Source: a virus. Taken from it: DNA of 38,001 bases. The notes beneath the pieces were generated by a model that ran no database searches, had not been told where the DNA came from, and saw only the letters and a list, made by a program, of their open reading frames with translations. The stretch is from the IMG/VR virus record IMGVR_UViG_3300030102_003260, positions 1 to 38,001 of that record. One strand, given 5' to 3'. The translations under genes were made by a program, and so were the position numbers. Shown here piece by piece: positions 20,518 through 30,316 of this stretch (positions are counted from its first letter, which is position 1; each line of letters opens with the position of its first letter).

Positions 20518-22814
20518 TGTCAAATTTAGATGACCAAACATTAGAAATACTTGCTGGTTTAAATGCTGCACAACCATTAACGCAACAAGTAGATTATTCA
20601 GGGTTTATGAGTGATTTTCAACCTGTTTTAAATGATCCTAACTTATTTGTACCACAACAAGGTTTATTACAAAACACACCTGTATTAGACACATTGTCAG
20701 ATTTAGATGTTATGCAACAAAGACCACAATCTTTGTTGGATATGATTGACCAATACCCAACTCTTGAAAGTGATTTTCAACGAAGTTTTGCAGTTAACCC
20801 TGATACATTTAATATGAATGTTTATCAAAGATTACCTTATGACCCTGCTTTTTGGGAGTCTTTTGTTAATCAAGGTGGTGGTACAGGTAGTGATGGCATT
20901 GATTTAACAGGTTTAGGTGCTGCTGGTTTAGTTGCTGGTGCAACAAGTTTACTTGGTGGTGATGATGTTACTACAGGTGGTACTGATACTGTTGATGGTG
21001 GAGGCTCAACTGTCGTTGATACAATTATAGGTGGTAATGGTAATGACACATTAGATGGTGGCACAGGTACTAATACAATAGAAATTACTTCAAATACAGG
21101 TGGTAGCACAACAATAGATACACTTACTGGAGGTGGAGGCAATGATATTGTTGATGATGGCACAGGCAATAATACAGTAGAAATTTCATCAACAGGAAAT
21201 GATATTTTAACAAATACAATTATTGGTGGTGCTGGTAACGATACTCTTGATAGTGGTACAAGTAATGATACAATAGAAACAGGCACAAATTATATAGATA
21301 AAAATACTGCGTTAAGTATTATAGAAACATTAACTAATAATAACACTATTACATCAGACGAAGCTATTGATTTAACAAATACAATAGAAACTACAAATGC
21401 TGCTTTTGCACCTGCACTTATAAGTGGTTTAAGTCAAATATCAAGTATTGGTAATGCTGCTAATGCAAGTTCTGTAATTGAAACAGCACTATCAGGAAAT
21501 GCAAATATACCCACAGGAAATACTCCCACATCATCTTTTAAACAAGTTGGAGATGCTGGAGGATTAAATCTTGATGGTTCTATTGATGCTTCAATTAATT
21601 TAGGTGACACAGGAATACCAAATTCTGCTATGGGAGTTGACCCTTTTGGTAATATAACATTTAATAATGATAAAGGAATTTTTATACAAAAAGCTGATGG
21701 TAGTTGGGCTAAACAAACTACAGATAAATTTAATAATATAACTTATGTAGATATTGATGGTGACCCAAGAGGATTATTTGATAGAATTGAAAGTGGTATT
21801 GGTAATTTATTAAGCACAGAATTACCATATAGTATAGGTTCTTTAGATACTGTTGGTGAAACAATACCTCTTGTAGGTGGTATTTTATCAGGTTTAGATG
21901 CAATAGAAGATGGCAATATTGCTAATGTTTCCTCTGCTTTAGGAGGAATTGGTGCATCAGGTATTTTAGGTGGTACAGCAACTACTTATTCAGGTGTTCC
22001 TCTTGCAGCAGGTGGTTCAGGTATTACAACAACAGCTGGTACAGGCATACAAGGTCTTGCAACTAATCCTGTGACAATAGGATTATTAACAGCATTAACT
22101 ATAGCACAACAATTAGCACCTGACCCATCTAATAAAACAGGATTTGGTGGTTTTGATTTAGGAACTTCAACAAGTGAAAGTTTTGGAATGGAAGGTGATA
22201 AATTTAAACAAGGTAATGTTGATAAAGCAACAGTAATATCAGAAGGTATTGGAACTGCTATAAATACTATTGCTAGTGGTTATGGTTTAAAAACAGAAGG
22301 TGATATATTGGCACAAACAGGTAATCGTGACCCATTAAGTATTACTTTTGGTGACCAAGAAAGCGAACAAACATTTAACGATAGATTAAATTATAGCCCT
22401 GAAACAGGCGATATTATAAACAGTAATGATGATATTGCTAGATTTTATTATACAGGGCAAGTAGGTAATGATGGTTCTGCTCTTGCAGATAATATTATAA
22501 GAGGCACAAATTTTCTATCATTAAAGGCAGTAGCTAATGATGAAGATACTATTAACATGAAAGATTTTAGACTGCCTGCGTTTTCAGAAGATAAAGTAAA
22601 AAACCAATATTTAGATATGGGTCTTGATGAAACTGCTGCTAATGCTTTAACAAGTGCATCTCGTAGTGGAAGTGCTGCAACATCAGAGTTGTTAGGTGGT
22701 TTATTAATTGCAAATACAACAAATGAAAATTTATTCCTAACAGACGCAGAAAAAACATCATTGCTAGAAAAAGGTTACACAGAAGAACAACTTGATGAAA
22801 TACTGTATGGATAA
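20517..22814 (+). CDS. Large structural protein with RTX-like calcium repeats
   Basis: 765 residues between portal and scaffold. Residues about 171-250 contain three RTX-like units (GGNGNDTLDGGTG, GGGGNDIVDDGTG, GGAGNDTLDSGTS) spaced about 33 residues, typical of calcium-binding beta-rolls in secreted proteins. The remainder is Gly/Ala/Thr-rich with a glycine-rich segment (AALGGIG type) around residues 470-520. No signal peptide, so it presumably acts in the virion or at entry. It could be an ejection or head-decorating protein. Identity beyond the repeats is not known. Confidence 0.6.
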   Translation: MSNLDDQTLEILAGLNAAQPLTQQVDYSGFMSDFQPVLNDPNLFVPQQGLLQNTPVLDTLSDLDVMQQRPQSLLDMIDQYPTLESDFQRSFAVNPDTFNMNVYQRLPYDPAFWESFVNQGGGTGSDGIDLTGLGAAGLVAGATSLLGGDDVTTGGTDTVDGGGSTVVDTIIGGNGNDTLDGGTGTNTIEITSNTGGSTTIDTLTGGGGNDIVDDGTGNNTVEISSTGNDILTNTIIGGAGNDTLDSGTSNDTIETGTNYIDKNTALSIIETLTNNNTITSDEAIDLTNTIETTNAAFAPALISGLSQISSIGNAANASSVIETALSGNANIPTGNTPTSSFKQVGDAGGLNLDGSIDASINLGDTGIPNSAMGVDPFGNITFNNDKGIFIQKADGSWAKQTTDKFNNITYVDIDGDPRGLFDRIESGIGNLLSTELPYSIGSLDTVGETIPLVGGILSGLDAIEDGNIANVSSALGGIGASGILGGTATTYSGVPLAAGGSGITTTAGTGIQGLATNPVTIGLLTALTIAQQLAPDPSNKTGFGGFDLGTSTSESFGMEGDKFKQGNVDKATVISEGIGTAINTIASGYGLKTEGDILAQTGNRDPLSITFGDQESEQTFNDRLNYSPETGDIINSNDDIARFYYTGQVGNDGSALADNIIRGTNFLSLKAVANDEDTINMKDFRLPAFSEDKVKNQYLDMGLDETAANALTSASRSGSAATSELLGGLLIANTTNENLFLTDAEKTSLLEKGYTEEQLDEILYG

Positions 22815-22830
22815 TTAAAAAGGAGAAAAA

Positions 22831-23088
22831 ATGGAAAACGAAGGTAAATTAAGACAAAATTTAGATAGAGGTGAAAAAGCACAAGCTCTATTACGAAACG
22901 AAATTTTTATCGAAACTTTTGATTTTCTTGAGAAACAATACCATGACGCATGGGCAAATTCTTCTGTAGATCAAAACGAAGCTCGAGAAAAAATTTTTAT
23001 GATGTTGCAAAACTTACAAACTGTTAAGCAACACATAGAAAGTGTGGTCATTACTGGCAAGTTAGCCAATGACCAATTAACCAAATAA
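22831..23088 (+). CDS. Small head-region protein, unknown
   Basis: 85 residues, mostly helical: RQNLDRGEKAQALLRNEIFI, FLEKQYHDAWANSS, AREKIFMMLQNLQTVKQHIE. AAAAGGAGAAAAA before the ATG is a strong ribosome-binding site. Proteins of this shape lie between portal and scaffold in several marine podoviruses. A head-assembly accessory role is inferred from place. Confidence 0.6.
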   Translation: MENEGKLRQNLDRGEKAQALLRNEIFIETFDFLEKQYHDAWANSSVDQNEAREKIFMMLQNLQTVKQHIESVVITGKLANDQLTK

Positions 23089-23121
23089 GACCAAGCGTAA
23101 GCAGTCAAACAGGAGAAAAAC

Positions 23122-24159
23122 ATGACAGACGACAACCCTACAGGGAACGAACCTATCAACATGGCGGAAGCCACAAGCCTACTTCTTGACAGGCAGGAAT
23201 CAGAAGATAATCCACAACCGAATCAAGAGGCACAACCAGAGTCAGAGGTTGAAGAAACCCCTGATGTTACAGATACAGAAGAACCAATAAGTGAAGAACC
23301 TGATGAGGCACTTGAAGCTGTTGAGGAAGATGTATCGGAAGAATTAGATGAAGAAGAAGTATCTGAAGAAGAAGCTGAGGAATACGAGGAACAAGAATAC
23401 TTTACTGTAAAAATTAATGGTGAAGAAAAAGATGTTACCCTTGATGAACTAGCTGCAGGATATTCAAGACAATCTGATTATACAAAAAAGACAACTGAGG
23501 TAGCTAATCAAAGAAAAGAAGTTGAACAGTTACAAGCAGAACTTTTAAAGGAGCGTCAAGCTCTGCAACAAGGATTACAACAGTTAAATCAACAGTTGAC
23601 ATCACAAACATCAAACGAGCCTACAAAAGAATATTGGGATCAGCTTTATCAAGATGACCCATTAGAATATGTAAAGCAACGTGATGATTTTCGTGACAAA
23701 AAAGAACAATTAGCACAAGTTAATGCTGCACAGCAGCAATTAGCTCAGCAACAAGCTCAAGAACAACAAGTACAGTTTCAAAAACACTTGGCTCAAGAGC
23801 AAGAAAAGTTAATAAAAGCAATTCCTGAATGGAAAGATGCAAAAAAAGCTGAAGCTGAAAAGGCTAATATGGTAACATGGGCAAAAAGAGCAGGATTTAC
23901 TGACCAAGAGTTAAATCAGGCTTCAGACCATAGAGCTATTGTTACAATGCGAAAAGCGTACTTATTTGACCAACTTCAAAACGAGAAACCTCTTGTTAAG
24001 AAAAAAGTTAAAAAAGCACCAAAGATGACAAAATCTGGTAAAAAACTTGTTAGTAAAAACTCCTTGAACAAAAGTAAGGTTGATAAAGCCTTTAAAAAAC
24101 TAAAATCAACAGGTAGCATGGATTCGGCTGTTGATTATCTTTTACAAAAATCCACATAG
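23122..24159 (+). CDS. Scaffolding protein
   Basis: 345 residues. Residues about 10-95 are very acidic (DTEEPISEEPDEALEAVEED type). EYFTVKINGEEKDVTLDELA and GYSRQSDYTKKTTEVANQRK form the short conserved middle. Then a long coiled coil (KERQALQQGLQQLNQQLTSQ and Gln-rich followers) and a basic C-terminus (KKKVKKAPKMTKSGKKL) that would dock to the capsid protein. It precedes the capsid gene, as scaffolds normally do. It guides capsid assembly and is not kept in the mature virion. Confidence 0.82.
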   Translation: MTDDNPTGNEPINMAEATSLLLDRQESEDNPQPNQEAQPESEVEETPDVTDTEEPISEEPDEALEAVEEDVSEELDEEEVSEEEAEEYEEQEYFTVKINGEEKDVTLDELAAGYSRQSDYTKKTTEVANQRKEVEQLQAELLKERQALQQGLQQLNQQLTSQTSNEPTKEYWDQLYQDDPLEYVKQRDDFRDKKEQLAQVNAAQQQLAQQQAQEQQVQFQKHLAQEQEKLIKAIPEWKDAKKAEAEKANMVTWAKRAGFTDQELNQASDHRAIVTMRKAYLFDQLQNEKPLVKKKVKKAPKMTKSGKKLVSKNSLNKSKVDKAFKKLKSTGSMDSAVDYLLQKST

Positions 24160-24176
24160 CCTAAAAGGAGTTAATT

Positions 24177-25121
24177 ATGGCAGTATATAAAACCGCAAAC
24201 GCTATTGGTGAAAGAGAAGATTTGTCAGATGTAATTACTCGTATCGACCCAGCAGAAACACCTATATTTTCTAATGGTAAAAAAGTAACTACATCAGGCG
24301 TATTTCACGAATGGCAAGTTCAAGAACTTACAGCAGCAGCTGATGATAATTATGTTGCAGAAGGAGCAGACTATTCTTATGTCAATCCAACTGTAACCAC
24401 CAGACTTGGCAATTATCATCAAATCTCAGTACAAGCAGCATCAGTATCTGGTACACTAGATGTAGTAGATAAAGCTGGTAGAGATAAAGAAACAGCTTAT
24501 GTTAAGGTTCTAAAAGGACTAGAACAACGTAGAGACATTGAAAAAGCATTATGTAAAAATGAGGCTCGTTCAGCATCAGACCCTAGAAAAGCAGGTAAAA
24601 TTAGTTCTTATATAACTAATGTAAACCTTGTATCACCATCTACAACACCAACAGGTGATGGTAGTGATGTTTCTGACAAAGCTGGTACTAACGCTGCACT
24701 TACTTTAGCTAAAATAGATGCTGCAATGAAACTTGCGTATGATGATGGTGGACAACCTGATATGTTAGTTGTTTCACCTGCTAATAAAGTTGCGTTTAGT
24801 GACTTATCAAGTGGTTCAGTTGCAACTGCACAATTACAATATACAGCACCAAGAGATATTGCTATTATTGGAAGTGTGTCAATGTATCTAACTGACTTCG
24901 GTGAGTTAAATGTTACTATAGATAGGCAAATGCTCAATGATACAATATTCTTATTAGATAGTGACCATTATTCAGTTGGTTCACTACCAAATAGACTATT
25001 TTCTGTATCAGATGTAGCACCTACAGGTGACGCAACTAAGTTTGCAATAGTTTCTGAATGGACATTTGTTCCAACAGCACCTAAAGCACACGCTATGGTC
25101 ACAGACCTAAGCACATCTTAG
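24177..25121 (+). CDS. Major capsid protein, SU10-like (DUF5309 type)
   Basis: 314 residues. The family start is visible: ANAIGEREDLSDVITRIDPA, then ETPIFSNGKK, HEWQVQEL and NYVAEGADYSYVNPTV, followed by a helix with GLEQRRDIEKALCKNEAR. This is the pattern of SU10-type HK97-fold capsid proteins. AAAAGGAGTTAATT precedes the ATG. A hairpin follows the stop, as often seen after a highly expressed capsid gene. No cleavage site or protease gene was recognised. Confidence 0.85.
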   Translation: MAVYKTANAIGEREDLSDVITRIDPAETPIFSNGKKVTTSGVFHEWQVQELTAAADDNYVAEGADYSYVNPTVTTRLGNYHQISVQAASVSGTLDVVDKAGRDKETAYVKVLKGLEQRRDIEKALCKNEARSASDPRKAGKISSYITNVNLVSPSTTPTGDGSDVSDKAGTNAALTLAKIDAAMKLAYDDGGQPDMLVVSPANKVAFSDLSSGSVATAQLQYTAPRDIAIIGSVSMYLTDFGELNVTIDRQMLNDTIFLLDSDHYSVGSLPNRLFSVSDVAPTGDATKFAIVSEWTFVPTAPKAHAMVTDLSTS

Positions 25122-25131
25122 TCTAACTAAA

Positions 25132-25157
25132 GAGGGCTGTCTTTAAGGGCAGCCCTC
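25132..25157 (+). terminator. Hairpin after capsid gene
   Basis: GAGGGCTG (25132-25139) pairs with CAGCCCTC (25150-25157). Only AAAAAC follows, so it is probably a partial terminator or transcript-stabilising hairpin that keeps capsid expression higher than downstream genes. Confidence 0.65.
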
Positions 25158-25174
25158 AAAAACAAGAGTAGATA

Positions 25175-25498
25175 ATGACAAAAAAAATTATTGGATATGA
25201 CCCATACCAAAAGAAAACAACATATTTTCATGGTGGCAATAATGGTCAACATCATGTTTCAGTAGAACAAGAAACAAAACATATTATACAAAAAGCAAAA
25301 AATTTAGATATTGATTACAAGCCATACGATTTAGTAGGCACACAAAAACACATGAGGCAAATTGCAGAAATACCTGCAAACTTATATTTTGAATTAAAAC
25401 AAAAACTTGGAGAACCAAAACATAACAAAAAGGCATGGGCTAGATGGCTTAATGACCCTGATAATAAATATTTTAGAACAGGTGGTGGTAACGTATAA
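25175..25498 (+). CDS. Virion-region protein, unknown
   Basis: 107 residues, basic. IIGYDPYQKKTTYFHGGNN, then HIIQKAKNLDIDYKPYD, KHMRQIAEIPANLYFELKQK and NKKAWARWLNDPDNKYFRTG. The end motif 'W.rWLNDPDN..FR' recurs in phages with a capsid-adaptor gene order. Its stop overlaps the adaptor start. A head-completion role is inferred. Confidence 0.65.
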   Translation: MTKKIIGYDPYQKKTTYFHGGNNGQHHVSVEQETKHIIQKAKNLDIDYKPYDLVGTQKHMRQIAEIPANLYFELKQKLGEPKHNKKAWARWLNDPDNKYFRTGGGNV

Positions 25499-26118
25499 TG
25501 GCAATTACAAATTATTCAGAACTTAAAACAGCTATTGCTGATTTTTTAGCAAGAGATGATTTAACAAATGAAATAGATACTTTTATTGATTTAGCTGAAA
25601 GCCGTATATCTCGTGAATTAGAAACAAGATCGCAAGATACACGAACAACACTAACAACTACAGCAGACAATGCCTATGTATCTTTGCCAAGCGATATGCG
25701 TACTATTCGTAATGTAAAAATTATGAATAATCCAAGAGTTACATTAAGGTTTTTATCACCCTTACAAGTAAAAAAAGAATATGCAACTGCAGCTACTGGT
25801 TGTCCTAAAGTTTATAGTGTTATTGGTGAAAATTTATTCTTAGCACCAATACCTGACTCTACATACAATATAGAACTAACCTATAAAGGCTCTGTAAGCT
25901 CTCTAAGCGACAGTAACACTTCTAATACTATATTGACACGCTATCCTGATTTATACCTCTATACGAGCTTATTTCACGCTTACACGTTTTTGTTAGATGA
26001 ACAAAGAGCAACACAGTACGAAGCATTAATACAAACAATGTTACAACAAATTAAAGTAGATGATGAAAAAGGTAGTTATGGTGTTGGTTTAGAAATGCGA
26101 AGCGTATATGGAGAATAA
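25498..26118 (+). CDS. Head-tail adaptor (SU10 adaptor/gp4-like)
   Basis: 206 residues. TYTELKTAIADFL-like start (ITNYSELKTAIADFLARDDL), then FIDLAESRISRELETRSQD, SLPSDMRTIRNVKI, and LTRYPDLYLYTSLFHAYTFL. These mark the adaptor family that attaches below the portal in podoviruses such as SU10 and P22 gp4 relatives. Size and place (after capsid, before nozzle) agree. Confidence 0.8.
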   Translation: MAITNYSELKTAIADFLARDDLTNEIDTFIDLAESRISRELETRSQDTRTTLTTTADNAYVSLPSDMRTIRNVKIMNNPRVTLRFLSPLQVKKEYATAATGCPKVYSVIGENLFLAPIPDSTYNIELTYKGSVSSLSDSNTSNTILTRYPDLYLYTSLFHAYTFLLDEQRATQYEALIQTMLQQIKVDDEKGSYGVGLEMRSVYGE

Positions 26119-26121
26119 ATA

Positions 26122-27600
26122 ATGGCAATGAATACACCTTTTGGCGAATGGTTGCCTGACCAGCCTGATAACACGAGCGGAGTAACAACTGCAAAAAATG
26201 TTATTCCTGCTGCACGAGGTTATCGTGGTTTACAAGATTTATCACAATATAGTAATGCTGCCGACAATAGATTAAGAGGTATTTTTGCTGCTAAAGACGA
26301 TAGTGGTGATCCTAAAATATTTGCAGGTGATGTTACAAAACTTTATGAGTTTACTAAATCAAACTCTAATTTAACAAATATATCAAAAGCAGGTAATTAC
26401 ACATCATTAGGTAATGAAGATATATGGAAGTTTATAGACTTTAGTGGTTTTGTTATAGGTGCATCAGGACATAACAATATATTGCAAGTATATGACAATG
26501 GTACAAGTTCTGCTTTTGCTGACATATCTGGTAGCCCTGCTGCTAAACATATAGCAGTTGTTGGTGATTTTGTATTTACTGGCAATGTTAAATATGGCGG
26601 TACAGCATATCCTAATCGTGTTTATTTTTCTGCTTTAGCGTCACATACTGGTTGGACAATAGGTACAGATCAATCTGATATACAAGATATATTTGATATG
26701 GGTGATATAACAGGTATTGTTGGTGGTGAATCGGCAACAATACTATGTGAAAAAGGTATTGTGCGTGGTTCGTATGTTGGTACACCTCTTATATTTCAGT
26801 TTGATAAAGTGCAAACAGGGTTTGGTTGTAACTATCCTAACTCAGTAGCAAATGTTGGCGAAACAGTATTTTATTTATCAGATGATGGTTTTTATCAGTT
26901 TGACGGACAAAGAAGTACACCTATAGGTGCAGAAAAAGTAAATCGTTTTTTCTTTGATGATTTTACCATAAGAAACAAGGGCAGAATATCTACTGCTGTT
27001 GACCCTACAGAACAAATAGTTGTGTGGTCATATACATCAGGTAGTTCTAATGATGATAACCCTGACAGATTATTAATATATAATTATGCGTTACAAAGAT
27101 GGTCGTATGCAGAGTTAGATTGTGAGCTTATATCACCATTTATGACTATTAATTATACACTAGAAGAATTAGACGCTATTAGCACATCACTTGATGGTTT
27201 ACCTGCATCACTTGACTCATCAATATATATAGGCGGTCAATTTATATTTGGTGGTGCTAAAGATAAAAAGTTACACACTTTTAGTGGTATAAATAAACAA
27301 GCACTAATAGAAACTGCTGATTTAGATACATCTAATGGTCGAGCAAGTGTAATAACAAATGTTATACCTTACGTAGAAATAGTAGGTGGAACAACACCTA
27401 GCATTACTGCACAAGTATCATCACGATTTAGACAGGTTGATGAAGATAGTTTTGGTACAGCAAGTTCATTAAATTCTGATGGATATTGCAATGTTAGATC
27501 AAAACAAGGTAGGTATCATAAAATAAGATTGAATGTATCAGGCACTTGGAAGTATATACAAGGTGTTGAAATAGAGGCAAAAACAACAGGTAAAAGATAA
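26122..27600 (+). CDS. Tail nozzle/packaged-DNA stabiliser-like protein
   Basis: 492 residues. NVIPAARGYRGLQDLSQYS near the N-terminus, repeated beta-sheet units (for example VVGDFVFTGNVKYGGTAYPN and FGCNYPNSVANVGETVFYLS), then IGAEKVNRFFFDDF. This fits the beta-propeller nozzle group (P22 gp10 and similar proteins) that closes the head beneath the adaptor. Identification is by layout and familiar motifs. Ends with an ATG overlap to the next gene. Confidence 0.7.
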   Translation: MAMNTPFGEWLPDQPDNTSGVTTAKNVIPAARGYRGLQDLSQYSNAADNRLRGIFAAKDDSGDPKIFAGDVTKLYEFTKSNSNLTNISKAGNYTSLGNEDIWKFIDFSGFVIGASGHNNILQVYDNGTSSAFADISGSPAAKHIAVVGDFVFTGNVKYGGTAYPNRVYFSALASHTGWTIGTDQSDIQDIFDMGDITGIVGGESATILCEKGIVRGSYVGTPLIFQFDKVQTGFGCNYPNSVANVGETVFYLSDDGFYQFDGQRSTPIGAEKVNRFFFDDFTIRNKGRISTAVDPTEQIVVWSYTSGSSNDDNPDRLLIYNYALQRWSYAELDCELISPFMTINYTLEELDAISTSLDGLPASLDSSIYIGGQFIFGGAKDKKLHTFSGINKQALIETADLDTSNGRASVITNVIPYVEIVGGTTPSITAQVSSRFRQVDEDSFGTASSLNSDGYCNVRSKQGRYHKIRLNVSGTWKYIQGVEIEAKTTGKR

Positions 27601-27914
27601 TGGCTGACAACCAGTATAAACGATTAGCTCATCAAGGTGGCAACCCTAGACAAGTTGCTGAAGTTGTTAATCGTATATTAGACGGAGGAATAAACTCTAC
27701 TGGTAGTGTTACACTGCAAACCTCATCTACTACAACAACAGTAAATGATGTTCGTGCAGGAGAAAATAGCGTTATAACTTTTATGCCTAAGTCTGCAAAT
27801 GCAGCCGCAGAACTTACAGCATTATTTATATCAGCCAGAACAAACGGCTCTTTTACGATTACGCATAATAGTAGTGGAACATCAAGACAATATGAATACA
27901 TTATCATTGGATAA
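27600..27914 (+). CDS. Small tail-region structural protein
   Basis: 104 residues, Thr/Ser/Asn-rich and beta-strand dominated (SVTLQTSSTTTTVNDVRAGE, then FTITHNSSGTSRQYEYIIIG). N-terminal YKRLAHQGGNPRQVAEVVNR is a helix. Proteins with this pattern follow the nozzle gene in marine podoviruses. No enzymatic signature; probably a tail or spike-base component. Confidence 0.6.
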   Translation: MADNQYKRLAHQGGNPRQVAEVVNRILDGGINSTGSVTLQTSSTTTTVNDVRAGENSVITFMPKSANAAAELTALFISARTNGSFTITHNSSGTSRQYEYIIIG

Positions 27915-28272
27915 AAAATCGTGGCTAAAGTCACGCAAGTATATTTTAGAAGCGTTAAAAAGAGGTATTGATTCTCATAGTGAAAAAGATGTATTCTATG
28001 CAATAGCACGAGGAGATGCTCAATTATGGACAGGTCAAAAAAGTGCTTGTGTTACGGAGATAGTAACATACCCTAACTTTAAATCTATACGATTTTGGTT
28101 AGCAGGTGGGGATTTAGAAGAATTAAAAGAAATGGAACAACCTATTTGTGAATGGGCTAAGTCTATTGGTTGTAAAAATGCACAAATAATTGGTCGCAAA
28201 GGGTGGTCAAGAATAAAAGATAAAGACAGAGCTTATGAAGAAGTAGGCACAATATCAATGAGGAGTATATAA
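27892..28272 (+). CDS. GNAT-fold-like protein
   Basis: 126 residues from the ATG at 27892; an ATG at 27799 would overlap the previous gene for over 110 bases. ALKRGIDSHSEKDVFYAIAR, then ACVTEIVTYPNFKSIRFWLA, and CEWAKSIGCKNAQIIGRKGW. The layout, with a GR-x-GW motif, resembles small phage GNAT-like proteins near internal virion genes. The acetyl-CoA site is not evident, so it may be structural. Confidence 0.55.
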   Translation: MNTLSLDKKSWLKSRKYILEALKRGIDSHSEKDVFYAIARGDAQLWTGQKSACVTEIVTYPNFKSIRFWLAGGDLEELKEMEQPICEWAKSIGCKNAQIIGRKGWSRIKDKDRAYEEVGTISMRSI

Positions 28273-29021
28273 TGAGTATAGGACAGGACGAAGTAGTACC
28301 ACAAACTACAACTGTAAATCCCCCTGCTTATGCAGCACCATTTTTAGCATATGGTGCGAATGAAGCACAGAGATTATACAATACTGGTGGTGGTTTTAAT
28401 TATTTTCCAGACAATACATTAGCAGGTTTTAGTCCAGAACAACAAATGGCTATGACATTGCAAACAAATAGAGCATTATCTGGTAGTCCGTTAACAAGAG
28501 AGGCACAAGACCTTTCATTAAATACATTGCGTGGTGATTTTTTATCAGGCAATAATCCTTTTTTTCAACAAGCTGTAATTGACCCTATTACACAAGACGT
28601 ACAAAGTTATTTTAGTCGTGCTGGTCGTCTAGGCTCTGGTGCTAATCAAGATGTATTAACTCGTTCACTTGCAACACCACTTATGCAAAATTTTGAAAAT
28701 GAAAGACGAAGGCAAAACGCTATGATTGGTACAGCTCCATCATTAGCAAGAGCTGATTTACAAGATTATGCAGATTTAGCTAGAGTAGGTGCAATGCGTC
28801 AAGATCAAGCACAAAGACAAATTGCAGCAAACATGGACAGATTTAACTTCTTACAATCTGCACCAGCAAGAAACCTAAATCAATTCTTAGGTCAAGTTGG
28901 AACAGCAGCAGGTGGTTATAAATCACAAACTTCTCCGTATGTTACTAATCCATTAAATCAAACTTTAAGTACTATTGGTAATGTAATTGGTGGTATAGAC
29001 TTAGTAAGGGGATTATTTTAA
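28272..29021 (+). CDS. Internal virion/ejection protein candidate 1
   Basis: 249 residues, Gln/Asn/Ala-rich and mainly helical. LAGFSPEQQMAMTLQTNRAL and RAGRLGSGANQDVLTRSLAT, then DLARVGAMRQDQAQRQIAAN. Such proteins lie upstream of long internal proteins and are thought to be ejected into the cell. Starts and ends with short overlaps. Function inferred from order. Confidence 0.6.
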   Translation: MSIGQDEVVPQTTTVNPPAYAAPFLAYGANEAQRLYNTGGGFNYFPDNTLAGFSPEQQMAMTLQTNRALSGSPLTREAQDLSLNTLRGDFLSGNNPFFQQAVIDPITQDVQSYFSRAGRLGSGANQDVLTRSLATPLMQNFENERRRQNAMIGTAPSLARADLQDYADLARVGAMRQDQAQRQIAANMDRFNFLQSAPARNLNQFLGQVGTAAGGYKSQTSPYVTNPLNQTLSTIGNVIGGIDLVRGLF

Positions 29022-30316
29022 TGGCTAGAGTAAGATTAACACCTGAAGAACAGCAAAAACTTATAGAAGAACAAAAACTTAGAAATCTTAAAAAATTGCA
29101 ATTAAGAAATCAAGCAGGTCTTTTAAATCCACGACAAAAAAGAGCTAATCCTGAAGTAACTGGCAATAGTTTACTTACAGCTGGTAACAATAACAACATG
29201 ACTCCTATTCCTGATGGTGGTTTTGAAAATATGTTACTACCTGTAAAAGATACCTTACCTGATGCTAATAAAACTTATGATGCAATGATAAATGACCCAA
29301 ATTTAAATAAAGCATTAAAAAAAGTTTATAGCCCTACATTAGGTCAACGAGCAGGTGGTTTACTAGATAGGGTTTCTGATGCTTACATGGGTGCAGCACC
29401 TATATTTGCAGTAGCACAAGAGTTTCAAAAAGCTGGTGCATTAAGACCTGTAGGTGCAGCAATGCAAGGCGACCCTTATGGTAAAATGATGCAGATACAG
29501 CAAGGCAGAAAAGAAGCAGAAACTTTAGCTAATCTTAAACAAGATGAAAGATATAAAAAGTTTGCAAATTTACCTGACAAACAATTTTTAGAAGCTGTAA
29601 ATGAACAAATTAAATTTGATATAGAAAATAAATTAAATGTAACACCTGAACAAACTATACAAACATCAAGAGAAAATGCTGTTGTAAGTACAGAAACAGA
29701 AGAAGCACTAGGTCGTGCAAAATCAGCTTTTGGTATAACAGATACTTTTAGAGAAAAACTTGGTGCTGTTGGTGAGTATTTACCATTTAGAGAAAGAACT
29801 TTTGCACCAAAAACACAAGCTGCAAGACAAGCTATTAAAATGAATGTTACAAAATCAAAACAATTTTTCTTAACAGATTTTGCAGGTAGAGTAGCAAAAT
29901 ATACAGCAGAAACTATTAATAATATATTGCCTTTGCGTTTTGATGCAGGTTCTAGTCAAATTACTGGTTTTAAAAGTGAAAGTTTTGCAAAAAATTCATA
30001 CGAAAATTTAAAAAGTGAAGTTGAAAGAATAGTATCTGTAGCAGAGTCAACTTTGCAAAACCCAAACACTACAAATAAAGAAAAATCAGATGCTCGTTCT
30101 GCTTTAAATACAGGTAATCAATTAATAAAAGAATATGATATAATTTTAGAATCTTTGTCTGGTGAAAGAGAAGGCACTAATGAAAACGCAGGAACTGAAA
30201 AAAGACTTTATAATGTAACACAATTTGATAATCAAGAACCAATAGAAAATGTAAGAGAAAGATTTTATACTGGTGGTGGTTTACAAATAGTTGCTGAATC
30301 AAGAGGTCTTAAGTAA
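29021..30316 (+). CDS. Internal virion protein candidate 2
   Basis: 431 residues, basic and helical at the N-terminus (RLTPEEQQKLIEEQKLRNLK), with an amphipathic middle (YMGAAPIFAVAQEFQKAGAL, MMQIQQGRKEAETLANL). Residues about 230-380 are Lys/Ser/Asn-rich. No catalytic motif seen. Second of three putative ejection proteins. Confidence 0.55.
   Translation: MARVRLTPEEQQKLIEEQKLRNLKKLQLRNQAGLLNPRQKRANPEVTGNSLLTAGNNNNMTPIPDGGFENMLLPVKDTLPDANKTYDAMINDPNLNKALKKVYSPTLGQRAGGLLDRVSDAYMGAAPIFAVAQEFQKAGALRPVGAAMQGDPYGKMMQIQQGRKEAETLANLKQDERYKKFANLPDKQFLEAVNEQIKFDIENKLNVTPEQTIQTSRENAVVSTETEEALGRAKSAFGITDTFREKLGAVGEYLPFRERTFAPKTQAARQAIKMNVTKSKQFFLTDFAGRVAKYTAETINNILPLRFDAGSSQITGFKSESFAKNSYENLKSEVERIVSVAESTLQNPNTTNKEKSDARSALNTGNQLIKEYDIILESLSGEREGTNENAGTEKRLYNVTQFDNQEPIENVRERFYTGGGLQIVAESRGLK

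Noticed and set aside
20870-21286. Minus-strand ORF of 138 residues, Pro/Val/Ser-rich
   Set aside because: It is the antisense of the Gly/Thr/Asp repeat part of the 20517-22814 gene; low complexity mirrors that repeat and there is no ribosome-binding site.
23140-23215. Near matches to DnaA boxes such as AATCCACA near 23205 and TGTGGATAG near 35302
   Set aside because: They are single, imperfect and isolated, unlike the pair at 9524-9565.
27799-27891. Upstream start for the GNAT-like gene
   Set aside because: This part lies within the previous gene in another frame and has no family-like sequence; the ATG at 27892 begins the conserved region.
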